Shown: positions 1-8,140, counted from the stretch's first letter. The stretch: 64,000 nucleotides of DNA from Petrocella sp024636985 (GCA_024636985.1 JAGXFY010000045.1:21146-85145); one strand, 5' to 3'. Made by a program: numbers and translations. Notes: generated by a model from the letters alone, not told the origin.

Positions 1-141
1 AGTATCTGTAGCTGAAGGTAGGTCGTGGCCGATAGCGGTTATAACACCATTTACAATGAGTAGGTCCTGATGCTCCAAGTGTTCTTCCTGATTATTAAAC
101 GTATAGATGTGGTCAATGTTCTTTAACAATAACGATGACAT
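1..141 (-). CDS. Amidohydrolase family protein, N-terminal fragment (runs off window start)
   Basis: Forty-seven codons are open on the minus strand from an ATG at 141, preceded by the ribosome site AAGGAGG. The peptide has the N-terminal beta-sandwich pattern of cytosine/guanine/8-oxoguanine deaminase-type amidohydrolases: LLLKNIDHIYTFN, then LLIVNGVITAIG. The metal-binding HxH motif would lie beyond the window edge, so the substrate cannot be called. The gene has its own promoter and a terminator-like leader hairpin, which suggests conditional expression. The family assignment rests on this short N-terminal pattern only. Confidence 0.6.
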   Translation of the reverse strand, partial: MSSLLLKNIDHIYTFNNQEEHLEHQDLLIVNGVITAIGHDLPSATDT

Positions 142-154
142 AGAAACCTCCTTA

Positions 155-208
155 AATAAAAAAACCACAAAATATCTGCATCAATAAAACAGAGTATTTT
201 TTGTGGTT
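155..208 (-). terminator. Terminator-like hairpin in the leader of the amidohydrolase gene (candidate attenuator)
   Basis: On the minus strand AACCACAAAA (199-208 complement) pairs perfectly with TTTTGTGGTT (163-172 complement). The stem extends inwards through a nearly complementary AATACTCTG/CAGATATT segment, and a run of T follows at once. This is an intrinsic terminator between the promoter (246-274) and the ribosome site (about 145-152) of the gene starting at 141, so it must be read through for expression. The roughly 30 nt upstream could hold an antiterminator or a small ligand-binding fold. No known riboswitch consensus was recognised. Confidence 0.6.
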
Positions 209-245
209 AACTCAACACAGGTGTTTAGTTCTTTGGTCTAAGATA

Positions 246-274
246 ATTATACAACAGACTACCTTTTGGTGCAA
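246..274 (-). promoter_or_regulatory. Sigma-A-type promoter for the amidohydrolase gene
   Basis: Minus-strand TTGCAC (269-274) and TATAAT (246-251) are separated by exactly 17 bp. A transcript would start near 238, leaving a leader of about 97 nt that contains the terminator-like hairpin. The rest of 275-420 shows no gene or clear structure. Confidence 0.65.
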
Positions 275-420
275 TCCATTAGATCTTTGCTTATGTGACA
301 AAACGATAGAGTTTAACGAATGAAATTGGAAGTCTTTGCCATTTTTAGGATTATATGTAAATATAGACAATAAAAACTATGGAAATAACAATATATTTGT
401 TTAAAATAAACAAATTATAC

Positions 421-449
421 TTTACAATTAAATATCTGTTCAGTATAAT
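421..449 (+). promoter_or_regulatory. Sigma-A-type promoter of the Tad pilus operon
   Basis: TTTACA (421-426) and TATAAT (444-449) are spaced by 17 bp. The start of transcription would be near 456, about 20 nt before the ATG at 477. The leader carries the ribosome site AGGGAGG (about 465-471). Confidence 0.65.
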
Positions 450-476
450 TAGGAGGTCATGTAAAGGGAGGCAATT

Positions 477-1550
477 ATGCGTTGTAGAATATTAATCGGT
501 GGGGGCGATCAAGAGTATAATGTTCAATTGATAGAAAACCTAGTTCTGTCTAGAGAGAACCAGTTTGAATTAACACTACTTAAAAAAAAGGACAATCTTG
601 AAGAAGACTTGAATTCGAATCATTATGATCTCATCTTATTAAGTGAGGAACTCATGGCACTGGCGTGTGGCATGATTCCAGAAGATAAGGAAGCGCGTAT
701 GGTGTTAATGGTTGAAGGTCATACGGGGTATCACCTTCAAGGGATGCACACCCTATTTAAATACCAAAAAGTAAAAGAGATTGAGTCAACCATCAATGAT
801 CTGTTTCTTAAAGTAACAGCCAAAGAATGGGTCAACAAAAAAAACGGAAACCTGAAATTAATAGGCTGTTACAGCCCGGCAGGAGGCTCCGGGAATACGA
901 CAATTGCTCAAATCATTTCAGCTTCCAAGGCGAATCAAGGTTACAAAGTACTTTTTTTAAGCTTAGAATCCTTTCCGAGTTATGATATGACCTATCAAGG
1001 CACTTCAGCAGATAACTTATCGGATTATATGATGCATATCATGTCAAAAAGTAATTGGATGATGGGACTTGAGAAGATGAAGTGTGTAGATTCGGTATCA
1101 GGCATCCATTATCTGATGCCTGCCATTAGCGAAGGTGACTTATCCGGCTTTGAACAAAAGATGTGGTTGACATGGATCGACTATATGATTGAAAAAAGTG
1201 ACTATGACTATATGGTTATAGATTTTGCCCAAGACTTTTTAGGAAAAACTCTTGAGCTAATTAAAAAATGTCATCACAAAGTATTTAATGTACGTGGTGA
1301 CGTTAAGGGATATAAAAAGTGGTTGGTATTTTTAGAAGACCTAAATAGACTAAGTGAGGAAGAAATCTTAAAGGATAAGACCGTGATTATCAATCAAGTC
1401 TTTCCATCATCCAAATTATTTGTAACAGAGGGTGATATAACGTTGAGTTTTGATGATAGGTTAATAGAAGAAACGGTTGATGGCAGAATTATATTCAACA
1501 ACCAATCCATAGCTTATGAAAAAATCGAAAGGCTGATGCGTCATGTTTGA
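477..1550 (+). CDS. tadZ: TadZ/CpaE-like pilus assembly ATPase (ParA/MinD family) with degenerate P-loop
   Basis: This 357-residue protein has an N-terminal receiver-like domain (about 1-115) and a ParA/MinD-type domain starting near residue 124. TadZ proteins localise the Tad secretion machine at the pole or membrane. The deviant Walker A reads SPAGGSGNTT: both lysines normally found in KGGxGKT are missing, so nucleotide hydrolysis is doubtful. A Walker B-like stretch is seen in YDYMVIDFAQ. The next gene overlaps by 8 nt and encodes the CpaF ATPase, which supports the role. TadZ proteins often have atypical Walker motifs, but loss of the P-loop lysine is notable. The ATG is preceded by AGGGAGG. 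Confidence 0.8.
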   Translation: MRCRILIGGGDQEYNVQLIENLVLSRENQFELTLLKKKDNLEEDLNSNHYDLILLSEELMALACGMIPEDKEARMVLMVEGHTGYHLQGMHTLFKYQKVKEIESTINDLFLKVTAKEWVNKKNGNLKLIGCYSPAGGSGNTTIAQIISASKANQGYKVLFLSLESFPSYDMTYQGTSADNLSDYMMHIMSKSNWMMGLEKMKCVDSVSGIHYLMPAISEGDLSGFEQKMWLTWIDYMIEKSDYDYMVIDFAQDFLGKTLELIKKCHHKVFNVRGDVKGYKKWLVFLEDLNRLSEEEILKDKTVIINQVFPSSKLFVTEGDITLSFDDRLIEETVDGRIIFNNQSIAYEKIERLMRHV

Positions 1551-2793
1551 TCAAAAGACAACCCGTGATCATCATTATTATGATTTAATAAGTGAAGTGC
1601 GTAATGAAATGGGACTCATGGATGATTTGCCGGATGAGCAAGTTGAAGCCCTTATCGAAACGGCTTTAAAAAAAATGACCCAGAGAACCTATCTACCTCT
1701 TAAAACGAGACTACACCTAAAAGAGAAAGTATTTAATGCTCTAAGGCGGTTGGACATTCTTCAACCTCTTGTAGATGACAAAAGCATAACTGAAATCATG
1801 GTAAATGGGGTTAAAGATATTTTTATCGAAAGAAACGGTCACGTAACGCGCTTGGATTATACTTTTGATTCACAAGAACAACTTGAAAACATTATTCAGA
1901 TGATTGTATCAAAGGTAAATAGAGTTGTGAATGAATCCTCTCCCATTTGTGACGCCAGATTGGCAGATGGATCAAGAATCAATGTAGTACTACCACCAAT
2001 TGCGTTAAAGGGCCCAACGTTAACGATTAGAAAATTCCCACAAAAACCGATTGATATGTCAGATTTGGTGACTTGGGAAAGTATTTCATCAGAAGTTGCC
2101 TTGGTGCTTCAAACACTTGTCAAAGCCAAATATAATATTTTCATTTGTGGCGGAACGGGTTCGGGTAAGACAACTTTTCTTAATGTCTTGTCAAACGCTA
2201 TACCGGATGATGAAAGAATCATTACCATAGAAGATTCAGCAGAATTGCAGATTAACAAAGTGTCAAATCTAGTCAGTCTTGAGACGAGAAATGCCAATGT
2301 TGAAGGGCGAGGTACAATTACCATTAAAGACTTAATAAAATCATCTCTTCGAATGCGACCGGATAGAATTGTTGTAGGGGAAGTTAGGGGACACGAAGCG
2401 TTGGACATGCTCCAAGCCATGAATACCGGTCATGACGGTTCTTTGTCTACCGGACACGGGAATTCTACCACAGACATGCTAAGCCGCCTTGAAACCATGG
2501 TTCTGACAGGTTCGGCAATGCCCCTTGAGGCGATTAGGCAGCAGATAGCTTCAGCTGTTGAAGTCATGGTGCATCTGGGCAGACTGAGAGATAAATCAAG
2601 AAAAGTTTTGGAAGTGGTGGAGATTGTAACCTACAAGGAGGGAGAAGTCGTTATGAACCCCTTATATGCTTTTCAAGAAGATGAGCAATCAACCGATGAA
2701 AAAGTACATGGTCAATTAGTTAGAAGTGGTAATCAGCTTCAAAACCGTGAAAAATTACTCTTATCTAATATGAAGGAGTGTTTACCGATATGA
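1543..2793 (+). CDS. cpaF: CpaF/TadA-type secretion ATPase
   Basis: This 416-residue VirB11/CpaF-type ATPase powers assembly of Flp/Tad pili from the cytoplasmic face. Visible motifs are Walker A GGTGSGKTT (about residue 202), the Asp box IITIEDSAEL, the Walker B region MRPDRIVVGEVRG, and the His box MNTGHDGSLSTGHGNS. The N-terminal part carries the family's helical region followed by ITEIMVNG. It overlaps tadZ by 8 nt upstream and tadB by the four bases ATGA downstream, so the genes are translationally coupled. Length and motif order are complete, so it should be active. Confidence 0.93.
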   Translation: MFDQKTTRDHHYYDLISEVRNEMGLMDDLPDEQVEALIETALKKMTQRTYLPLKTRLHLKEKVFNALRRLDILQPLVDDKSITEIMVNGVKDIFIERNGHVTRLDYTFDSQEQLENIIQMIVSKVNRVVNESSPICDARLADGSRINVVLPPIALKGPTLTIRKFPQKPIDMSDLVTWESISSEVALVLQTLVKAKYNIFICGGTGSGKTTFLNVLSNAIPDDERIITIEDSAELQINKVSNLVSLETRNANVEGRGTITIKDLIKSSLRMRPDRIVVGEVRGHEALDMLQAMNTGHDGSLSTGHGNSTTDMLSRLETMVLTGSAMPLEAIRQQIASAVEVMVHLGRLRDKSRKVLEVVEIVTYKEGEVVMNPLYAFQEDEQSTDEKVHGQLVRSGNQLQNREKLLLSNMKECLPI

Positions 2794-3545
2794 CTTTGCA
2801 AAGCAACATCTATTATAATAGATGTTATTATACTAAAAAAGAATGGACCTGGCATGTAATTTGGGGTATGGCATATTACTTTATTATGGGCATGATTTTT
2901 TTTAATCATCTAATCCTTGCAAGCATTGCATGCTTAGGTGTTTACTTTCATATAAAAGCACAAAAAGCATTATCCATAAAAAAAAGAAAACATAGATTGA
3001 GAGAGCAATTTCGTGAAGCCATGTATACCCTGTCTTCCTCTTTGTCAGCTGGAAGATCAGCAGAGCAGGCTTGCATACAGACATTAGCAGATCTTCAGAT
3101 TCTTTATGATCACCAAACCGATATCATTATAGAATGGTCACTCATCGTGAAAAAGCTCAACATGAACGAGACCTTAGAGTCTGCGCTTGAGGATTTAGCG
3201 CTACGAGCAGGCGTTGAAGATATTCATAATTTTACAGGTGTTTTTATTATGGCAAAAAGAACTGGTGGTGATTTAATAAGGATAATAAGAGAGACAACGC
3301 ACATGATTAATGAAAAAATAGAGATTCAAAAGGAAATAGATCTATTGGTTGTGCAAAAACAATTTGAACAAAAAATACTTTCATACATTATTCCGGGCAT
3401 GATCGTGTTTTTTCAATTAACATCACCGGAATTCCTAGGTCCTTTGTATACGACACTGATAGGTAGAATGGTAATGGTCTTTGCACTATTTTTGTATATG
3501 CTCAGCCGTAAAATCGGAGAAAAGATTGTTAGTATAGAGGTGTGA
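2790..3545 (+). CDS. tadB: TadB-like inner-membrane platform protein (T2SSF domain)
   Basis: This 251-residue membrane protein is of the type II secretion F family, half of the Tad platform on which CpaF acts. Hydrophobic segments lie near residues 27-52 and 200-240. The soluble T2SSF core between them contains REQFREAMYTLSSSLSAGRSAEQA and the conserved F(T/G)VFIMAKRTGGDL stretch. The ATG at 2790 overlaps the cpaF stop and sits 11 nt after AAGGAG, so it is preferred over the in-frame GTG at 2778. The partner TadC follows after one base. Confidence 0.85.
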   Translation: MTLQSNIYYNRCYYTKKEWTWHVIWGMAYYFIMGMIFFNHLILASIACLGVYFHIKAQKALSIKKRKHRLREQFREAMYTLSSSLSAGRSAEQACIQTLADLQILYDHQTDIIIEWSLIVKKLNMNETLESALEDLALRAGVEDIHNFTGVFIMAKRTGGDLIRIIRETTHMINEKIEIQKEIDLLVVQKQFEQKILSYIIPGMIVFFQLTSPEFLGPLYTTLIGRMVMVFALFLYMLSRKIGEKIVSIEV

Positions 3546-3546
3546 T

Positions 3547-4980
3547 ATGTATGAAATTGTAATTATTCTTTTTTTGGTTATTCATTTGGTCTACTTTATT
3601 TATGCTAAGCGTACACTAGATGGCAGTGAAGATGCAAAGGACTTTCTGTATATTTTAGGGGCTCCTGTTATAAAGCATCTGTCTTTTGATAAGGTAAAAA
3701 GCTTGTTAACCAATCAAGAATTAGAGAAGTTAACTAAAATCTATCGTCCCATGCATTTTAAACAAGGCGTCTGCCGCTATCAAGGCAACCGAATTGGTTT
3801 GGTATTGGTTGTACTCTTCCTTGGAGGACTTTTTGCCTTAGCAATTGGAAATGACCATGAAATCTCAAGAGAGATGAATCCAGTCATTGAACGACCATCA
3901 TTTGACCAGGATCCGGTTGAATATGATCTGAATTACAAAATAGAAGATGAGGAAAGCCTGGTCGGTCGATTGCCGGTTAGGGTCGAACCTAAGTTACCGG
4001 AAAGAAAAGTAGCGGTTGAGCTATTAAAAGCCAGATTTTCAGAGTTAGAACCACTCATGTTAAAAGGGATGAACCCCAATGATGTCTATGAGGATCTTCA
4101 TCTTCCAAAGAAACCTTTTGGAGAAGAAGTCACAGTACGTTACACTTCACTTACAACAGATTATCTCAGTCATGAGGGCGTTTTGAAAAGAGATAATATG
4201 GAAGAGGCAACACCATATGACGTCTCATTATTGGTGAATCTAAGTCTTGGAGAGGTGTCTATGCCTTATGTCTACGATTTTCGGATTATGCTCAAGGAAA
4301 TGAATGCAGTAGATTTTGCAGAAGCAATTGAAGACCATGTGGTCAAAACGGAGGATAGAATCATTCTACCAAAAACAACAGGTAAAAACGGAATCCCCAT
4401 ACTTTGGTCAACACAGGAAGTAGGGGTCTCCGGGTATAGAATTTATTTAGTGGCAGTATTAATGGCGATCTTATTTTATGTTCTAAAAAAAGGAGATTTA
4501 GATAAGACTTTGATAGCAAGAAAAGATGAGATTTTGTACGATTTCCCGACAGTAGTGAATAAGTTGACGATGTTAATCAATGCCGGTATGACCTTCAGCC
4601 ATGCATGGCAAAAAATCGTTGTCGATCATCAGCAAAACAAGATCGCCAAAGGGATACTCTATGAAGAGATGATGCTGGTCAGTCAAGACATCAAAAATGG
4701 CATACCAGAAATTGAGGCTTTGGAAAATTTTGGAAAAAGAACACAATGTAAAGAGATTATTAGATTTGTCGCAGTTATTACTCAAAATCTGAAACGAGGC
4801 AGTCAATCCATGACCATAGCCTTAAAGCAACTGAGTAGAGAAGCATGGACAATTAGAACAACAACAGCACGAAGGCTCGGTGAGAAGGCAAGTACCAAAC
4901 TGCTACTGCCTATGGGAATCAGCTTGATTACAGTACTCATCATAGTTATGGTACCTACGTTCATGGCTATGAAATTATAG
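3547..4980 (+). CDS. tadC: TadC-like platform protein with a large extra domain between membrane segments
   Basis: The C-terminal third (about residues 318-477) is a T2SSF domain: DFPTVVNKLTMLINAGMT, then RGSQSMTIALKQLSREAW and a final hydrophobic helix. This marks the second Tad platform subunit. The protein has 477 residues, whereas TadC proteins are usually around 300. Hydrophobic helices occur at 1-20 and about 84-101, then roughly 195 polar residues, then another helix near 297-315. By topology the insert should lie on the outer face. No fold was recognised in it. It is rich in charged residues and could contact pilin or cell wall. Confidence 0.8.
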   Translation: MYEIVIILFLVIHLVYFIYAKRTLDGSEDAKDFLYILGAPVIKHLSFDKVKSLLTNQELEKLTKIYRPMHFKQGVCRYQGNRIGLVLVVLFLGGLFALAIGNDHEISREMNPVIERPSFDQDPVEYDLNYKIEDEESLVGRLPVRVEPKLPERKVAVELLKARFSELEPLMLKGMNPNDVYEDLHLPKKPFGEEVTVRYTSLTTDYLSHEGVLKRDNMEEATPYDVSLLVNLSLGEVSMPYVYDFRIMLKEMNAVDFAEAIEDHVVKTEDRIILPKTTGKNGIPILWSTQEVGVSGYRIYLVAVLMAILFYVLKKGDLDKTLIARKDEILYDFPTVVNKLTMLINAGMTFSHAWQKIVVDHQQNKIAKGILYEEMMLVSQDIKNGIPEIEALENFGKRTQCKEIIRFVAVITQNLKRGSQSMTIALKQLSREAWTIRTTTARRLGEKASTKLLLPMGISLITVLIIVMVPTFMAMKL

Positions 4981-4989
4981 GAGGGTGTT

Positions 4990-5190
4990 ATGCGTATATT
5001 ATTTTTCAAAGGAATATGGTTAAGAAATAAAATGATAAATGCCATTAGAAACGAAGATGGTATGGGGGTGATTGAGATTGCTATCATTATCCTTGTGCTA
5101 ATTGCTATTGGCTTTTTATTCAAAGAAAAGATTATGCAGCTGGTAAATGAGTTATTGGATAAAATGAATGTTGATGGAATAACTTCGTAA
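4990..5190 (+). CDS. Small Flp-like pilin precursor
   Basis: This 66-residue protein has a charged N-terminus, the sequence RNEDGMGVIE, and a hydrophobic helix of about 18 residues (IAIIILVLIAIGFLFK). A glycine followed four residues later by glutamate (G|MGVIE) is the type IVb prepilin cleavage pattern, with Glu at +5. The mature peptide would be about 40 residues, as for Flp-like pilins. It follows tadC by 9 nt and has the ribosome site GGAGGG. It is probably the structural pilin or a minor one. No prepilin peptidase gene is present in this window. Confidence 0.75.
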   Translation: MRILFFKGIWLRNKMINAIRNEDGMGVIEIAIIILVLIAIGFLFKEKIMQLVNELLDKMNVDGITS

Positions 5191-5235
5191 ATTATTCTGA
5201 AGGTTGGATTAGAGAAAGAGAAAGAGGGAGAGCAA

Positions 5236-5760
5236 TTGATAGAAATCTATCCACTGGAAAAATGTATCTATTATCAAATAAAAATGTGTCAACACAATCA
5301 GATTCCAAGTTTGGTTCCATTTGATTTTAGCTACGAAGATAATGATGTTAAGATTTACTGGAAACTAAAAGGCTTTGAAGCACTTCATAAAAAAGAAAAA
5401 CATACCCATTTGTCGAAAAGAAAAATGGAAAAATTATTGTTACATCTTAAAAAAGCATTGATAGATTGTATGGATTATATGCTAGAACCTTGTCAATTGA
5501 AGTTAGAGTGGGAAGCTATTTATGTTGACGAAAAAGATGACTATAGGTTTATCTACTTACCGGTCCGCAAGGAAGAAAAAATGGATATTGCTGTGATTCT
5601 TAAAGGATTTTTTGGTCAACTCCAACCCTATATTAACCTAGGTGATGAAGGTGTGATGATAAAAATGCATCAGCTACGTTTAGGCCTTGAAGCAGAGAAT
5701 TTTAACTTAGAGACTTATATTAATGATGTGATGACGACAAGCATGGGTTTATTAGAATGA
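5236..5760 (+). CDS. DUF6382 domain protein of the Tad locus
   Basis: This 174-residue cytoplasmic protein starts at TTG 5236, 5-7 nt after GAGGGAG. It matches the N-terminal domain (DUF6382) that precedes FHA domains in proteins of clostridial Tad loci: LERxL-like helices, then YIYVDEKDDYRFIYLPV. Here the FHA part is absent and the protein ends after the DUF6382 region. The molecular role of the domain is unknown. Location between pilin and an anchored protein suggests it regulates or scaffolds pilus assembly. It overlaps the next gene by four bases (ATGA). Confidence 0.65.
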   Translation: MIEIYPLEKCIYYQIKMCQHNQIPSLVPFDFSYEDNDVKIYWKLKGFEALHKKEKHTHLSKRKMEKLLLHLKKALIDCMDYMLEPCQLKLEWEAIYVDEKDDYRFIYLPVRKEEKMDIAVILKGFFGQLQPYINLGDEGVMIKMHQLRLGLEAENFNLETYINDVMTTSMGLLE

Positions 5761-6491
5761 AGACTCTAAATAAGTATAAGTCAGCCATCATGATCGGGGT
5801 CGTGATGTTCGTATATATTTTGGTGATAAACGGACTTCCCTTTAATCATAAGGGAAATACAACCGACTTGTACAAAAGTATAGAAAAAATCATGGAAGAG
5901 GGACCTTATCTCATTGAAGGAGAAGGTATGCTCATTTTACCGAATAAAACGATGTCAACGATGAACCAAACGATGACCATACACTTTGGTATAGATGGTC
6001 ATTTGGATTTTGTGAAAAAAGACCATGAGATACAAATGTCATTAAAAGATACTTTTGGATATGAAGAAGTACCACTAGGGCGTTACCGCGGACTTGGCAA
6101 TACACATCTCATCTATTCGGAAATCGGAACAAGTGAAACGATCGATATAAGTGCGTTCATAGCCCAAGCTTCTTCCAAAGACGAGATGACCCACCAAGAA
6201 TGGCAGAACTTTGAAAAAGGCATAGAAGTCAACCGTTCATGGGTTAAAAATACCAAAAAAGGGTATAATCCGATTAAAACAGAAGTAACAACTTACTCTA
6301 TAGATTTAAGCTTATTATTATCACAGGCAATAATGGAAGCACTGAGCCATTCAATCATGACATCCTTAGTATTTGAAGAGGCTCTAGTAAGCTATCATAT
6401 AGATCGAAATGGAAATCCGACAGCTCTTGATTTTGATATCAGAACCCAAGAAATGGCTTTAGAAGTGTCATTAAACATAATAATGCCATAA
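5757..6491 (+). CDS. Membrane-anchored protein of unknown function, last gene of the Tad operon
   Basis: I do not recognise this 244-residue protein. One hydrophobic helix near residues 10-26 (IMIGVVMFVYILVINGL) would anchor it, with the rest outside the cell. The remainder is soluble, with no cysteines and no evident repeats. Coupling to the DUF6382 gene by an ATGA overlap makes it part of the pilus operon. It may be a pilus accessory or a lipoprotein-like factor, but no lipobox is present. Confidence 0.6.
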   Translation: MKTLNKYKSAIMIGVVMFVYILVINGLPFNHKGNTTDLYKSIEKIMEEGPYLIEGEGMLILPNKTMSTMNQTMTIHFGIDGHLDFVKKDHEIQMSLKDTFGYEEVPLGRYRGLGNTHLIYSEIGTSETIDISAFIAQASSKDEMTHQEWQNFEKGIEVNRSWVKNTKKGYNPIKTEVTTYSIDLSLLLSQAIMEALSHSIMTSLVFEEALVSYHIDRNGNPTALDFDIRTQEMALEVSLNIIMP

Positions 6492-6492
6492 G

Positions 6493-6672
6493 TGACTAAA
6501 GTCATCTAAACGAATGACTTAGGATACTACCAAGTAAGCCATTTGACCTGTAAAATAGAGAGTGAGTCGGGCAATAAACCCGAAATATAAAAATCAAACC
6601 CATAAAAAGAAGAACGAGGTTTGTAAAGGATGCATGGGAGAAATAGACGTGAGTAATCACGTCTATTATTTT
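6493..6672 (+). other. Structured intergenic RNA: three hairpins and a terminator-like stem
   Basis: Between the Tad operon and the kinase operon the top strand can form, in order: AAGTCAT/ATGACTT, CGGG/CCCG, CAAACC/GGTTTG, and a perfect 11-bp stem AATAGACGTGA (6642-6652)/TCACGTCTATT (6657-6667) with loop GTAA. The last stem is followed only by ATTTTG, so it is a weak intrinsic terminator. The set could be a 3' end of the pilus transcript or a leader of the kinase operon. It does not match the c-di-GMP-I (GEMM), SAM, THF or cobalamin consensus that I know. Confidence 0.45.
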
Positions 6673-6694
6673 GCGTATTATTATTTGAAAAGTT

Positions 6695-6723
6695 TTGAAG
6701 CATATAGATTGTTAAAATATTGT
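6695..6723 (+). promoter_or_regulatory. Possible promoter of the sensor kinase operon
   Basis: TTGAAG (6695-6700) and TATTGT (6718-6723) are spaced by 17 bp, directly after the terminator-like stem. The -10 box is imperfect. It would place the transcript start about 45 nt before the kinase ATG at 6776. Confidence 0.35.
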
Positions 6724-6775
6724 CTTTTCAGGTGGATTATGGTTTAATAAATATATGAGTAAGGGGGTAGGCGCT

Positions 6776-8140
6776 ATGGAAGGCATTGAACTTTATAAAA
6801 ACACAATGATTACATTTGCGTTGATATTTTCAGCTGCCTATATGATTGTACTTGGTATTGTTATAAGGGTTAAGAGTCAAGGTGGTGCTATCGTAAGATG
6901 GTTTTTATGTATTGTCTTTGTTATGTGGCTATGGACAACTTTTTATATTTTTGAACGTGTGGCACCGAGTGTTGATATTAGATGGATCATATGTTGTGTA
7001 GAGTATGTGGCGATATGTTATCTGGGTTTTTTTGCCTATATGTTTTCCAGATCCTACCGTGGATTGAAAGCGCCTAGTAGATTAAAGCTAATTGCATTGC
7101 TGACCCCACCAACCTTCTTTTACCTTAGTGTCTTGACCAATCCTTTGCATCATCAGTTTTATCGAAGCTTCACAGTACAAACAGAAGTCTATGGTCCCCT
7201 TTGCTGGGCTTTGATTTATGTCACTTTGCTCTATTATCTGGGCGGGGTCTATCATTTTATCAGAAAATCAAGATATCGATCTATATATAGAAGACGACAA
7301 ATGGTTTACTTCACTGCGGCAATCATAGTACCCATTATGATACATATACTAAATACGATTGGGATTATTAATCTGGACTTTAATATATCCTTAGTGGTTA
7401 TGCCCTATTCACTTTTTTTGATTACGATATCTGTTCTAAAACACAAGTTCTTAGACATACTACCCCATGCTTTGTTGGATGTTGTTGAATTCATTGATGA
7501 TGGCTTTATGGTTATTAATGTGGAGTATCATTTAGAAGACTATAATGCTTTGTTCTTTAATCGTTTCATTGACATGAACCATTGTGAAAAAATGGAAGAT
7601 GTAATGGATGTCTTTGCTAATATTGTAAAGGACTCAGAAGATCTTGATAACCTAATGGTTGCATTAAAAGTGAGCAAGGAAGACCATATTAGCGGTGAAA
7701 TATCATTCAAAAAAAAGCAGTCCGAAACATTCTTGAATATCCAATATACGGCTAAAGCAATTAATGATCTATATGGATCAAAGATAGCCACCATCATAAC
7801 CTTTCACGATATTACAGAAATTCAGAACTTGTATCTGGCTCTAGAAAGTAAAAAGGAAGAGTTAATGCAGGCTAAAGAGCGCTTAGAAGAGCATATTGCT
7901 TCAATTCATCAGTTGACCATAGAGCAGGAACGTAATAAATTGATGTCGGAGGTCCATGATACATTGGGCCATTCTATGACGGAAGTTCTGGCACTGCTGG
8001 AAAAATGCGATTTAGTTCTAGAGCAAGACCCCTTACAATTTGAAGTGGTACTTGAAGAGACCATTGTTAGGGCAAGAAAAGGACTTTCTGAAATACGAAG
8101 TGCGGTTAGTCGATTCAAAAAAATGGGGGTAGAGATATGA
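6776..8140 (+). CDS. 7TM sensor histidine kinase-like protein lacking the catalytic ATPase domain
   Basis: The protein has 454 residues. An N-terminal 7TM sensor region (HisKA_7TM type, about 1-225) is followed by a PAS-like domain (about 230-355) and a HisKA_3-type dimerisation helix with the H box SEVHDTLGHSMT. The reading frame stops about 60 residues after the histidine. There is no N, G1 or G2 box, so the protein cannot bind ATP. This is not a recent frameshift: the stop overlaps the next start as ATGA, with no leftover ATPase sequence. It probably acts as a decoy, phosphotransfer partner or heterodimer partner of the full-length sibling at 8800. ATG 6776 follows AAGGGGG and is preferred over ATG 6755. 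Confidence 0.8.
   Translation: MEGIELYKNTMITFALIFSAAYMIVLGIVIRVKSQGGAIVRWFLCIVFVMWLWTTFYIFERVAPSVDIRWIICCVEYVAICYLGFFAYMFSRSYRGLKAPSRLKLIALLTPPTFFYLSVLTNPLHHQFYRSFTVQTEVYGPLCWALIYVTLLYYLGGVYHFIRKSRYRSIYRRRQMVYFTAAIIVPIMIHILNTIGIINLDFNISLVVMPYSLFLITISVLKHKFLDILPHALLDVVEFIDDGFMVINVEYHLEDYNALFFNRFIDMNHCEKMEDVMDVFANIVKDSEDLDNLMVALKVSKEDHISGEISFKKKQSETFLNIQYTAKAINDLYGSKIATIITFHDITEIQNLYLALESKKEELMQAKERLEEHIASIHQLTIEQERNKLMSEVHDTLGHSMTEVLALLEKCDLVLEQDPLQFEVVLEETIVRARKGLSEIRSAVSRFKKMGVEI

Noticed and set aside
6493..6672. Possible c-di-GMP riboswitch next to the kinase operon
   Set aside because: The conserved GEMM core and its CGAAAG-type tetraloop receptor were not found, so only a generic structured RNA is reported.
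6776..8140. Frameshifted histidine kinase pseudogene
   Set aside because: No ATPase-domain sequence follows in any frame because the response regulator begins at once with an ATGA overlap.
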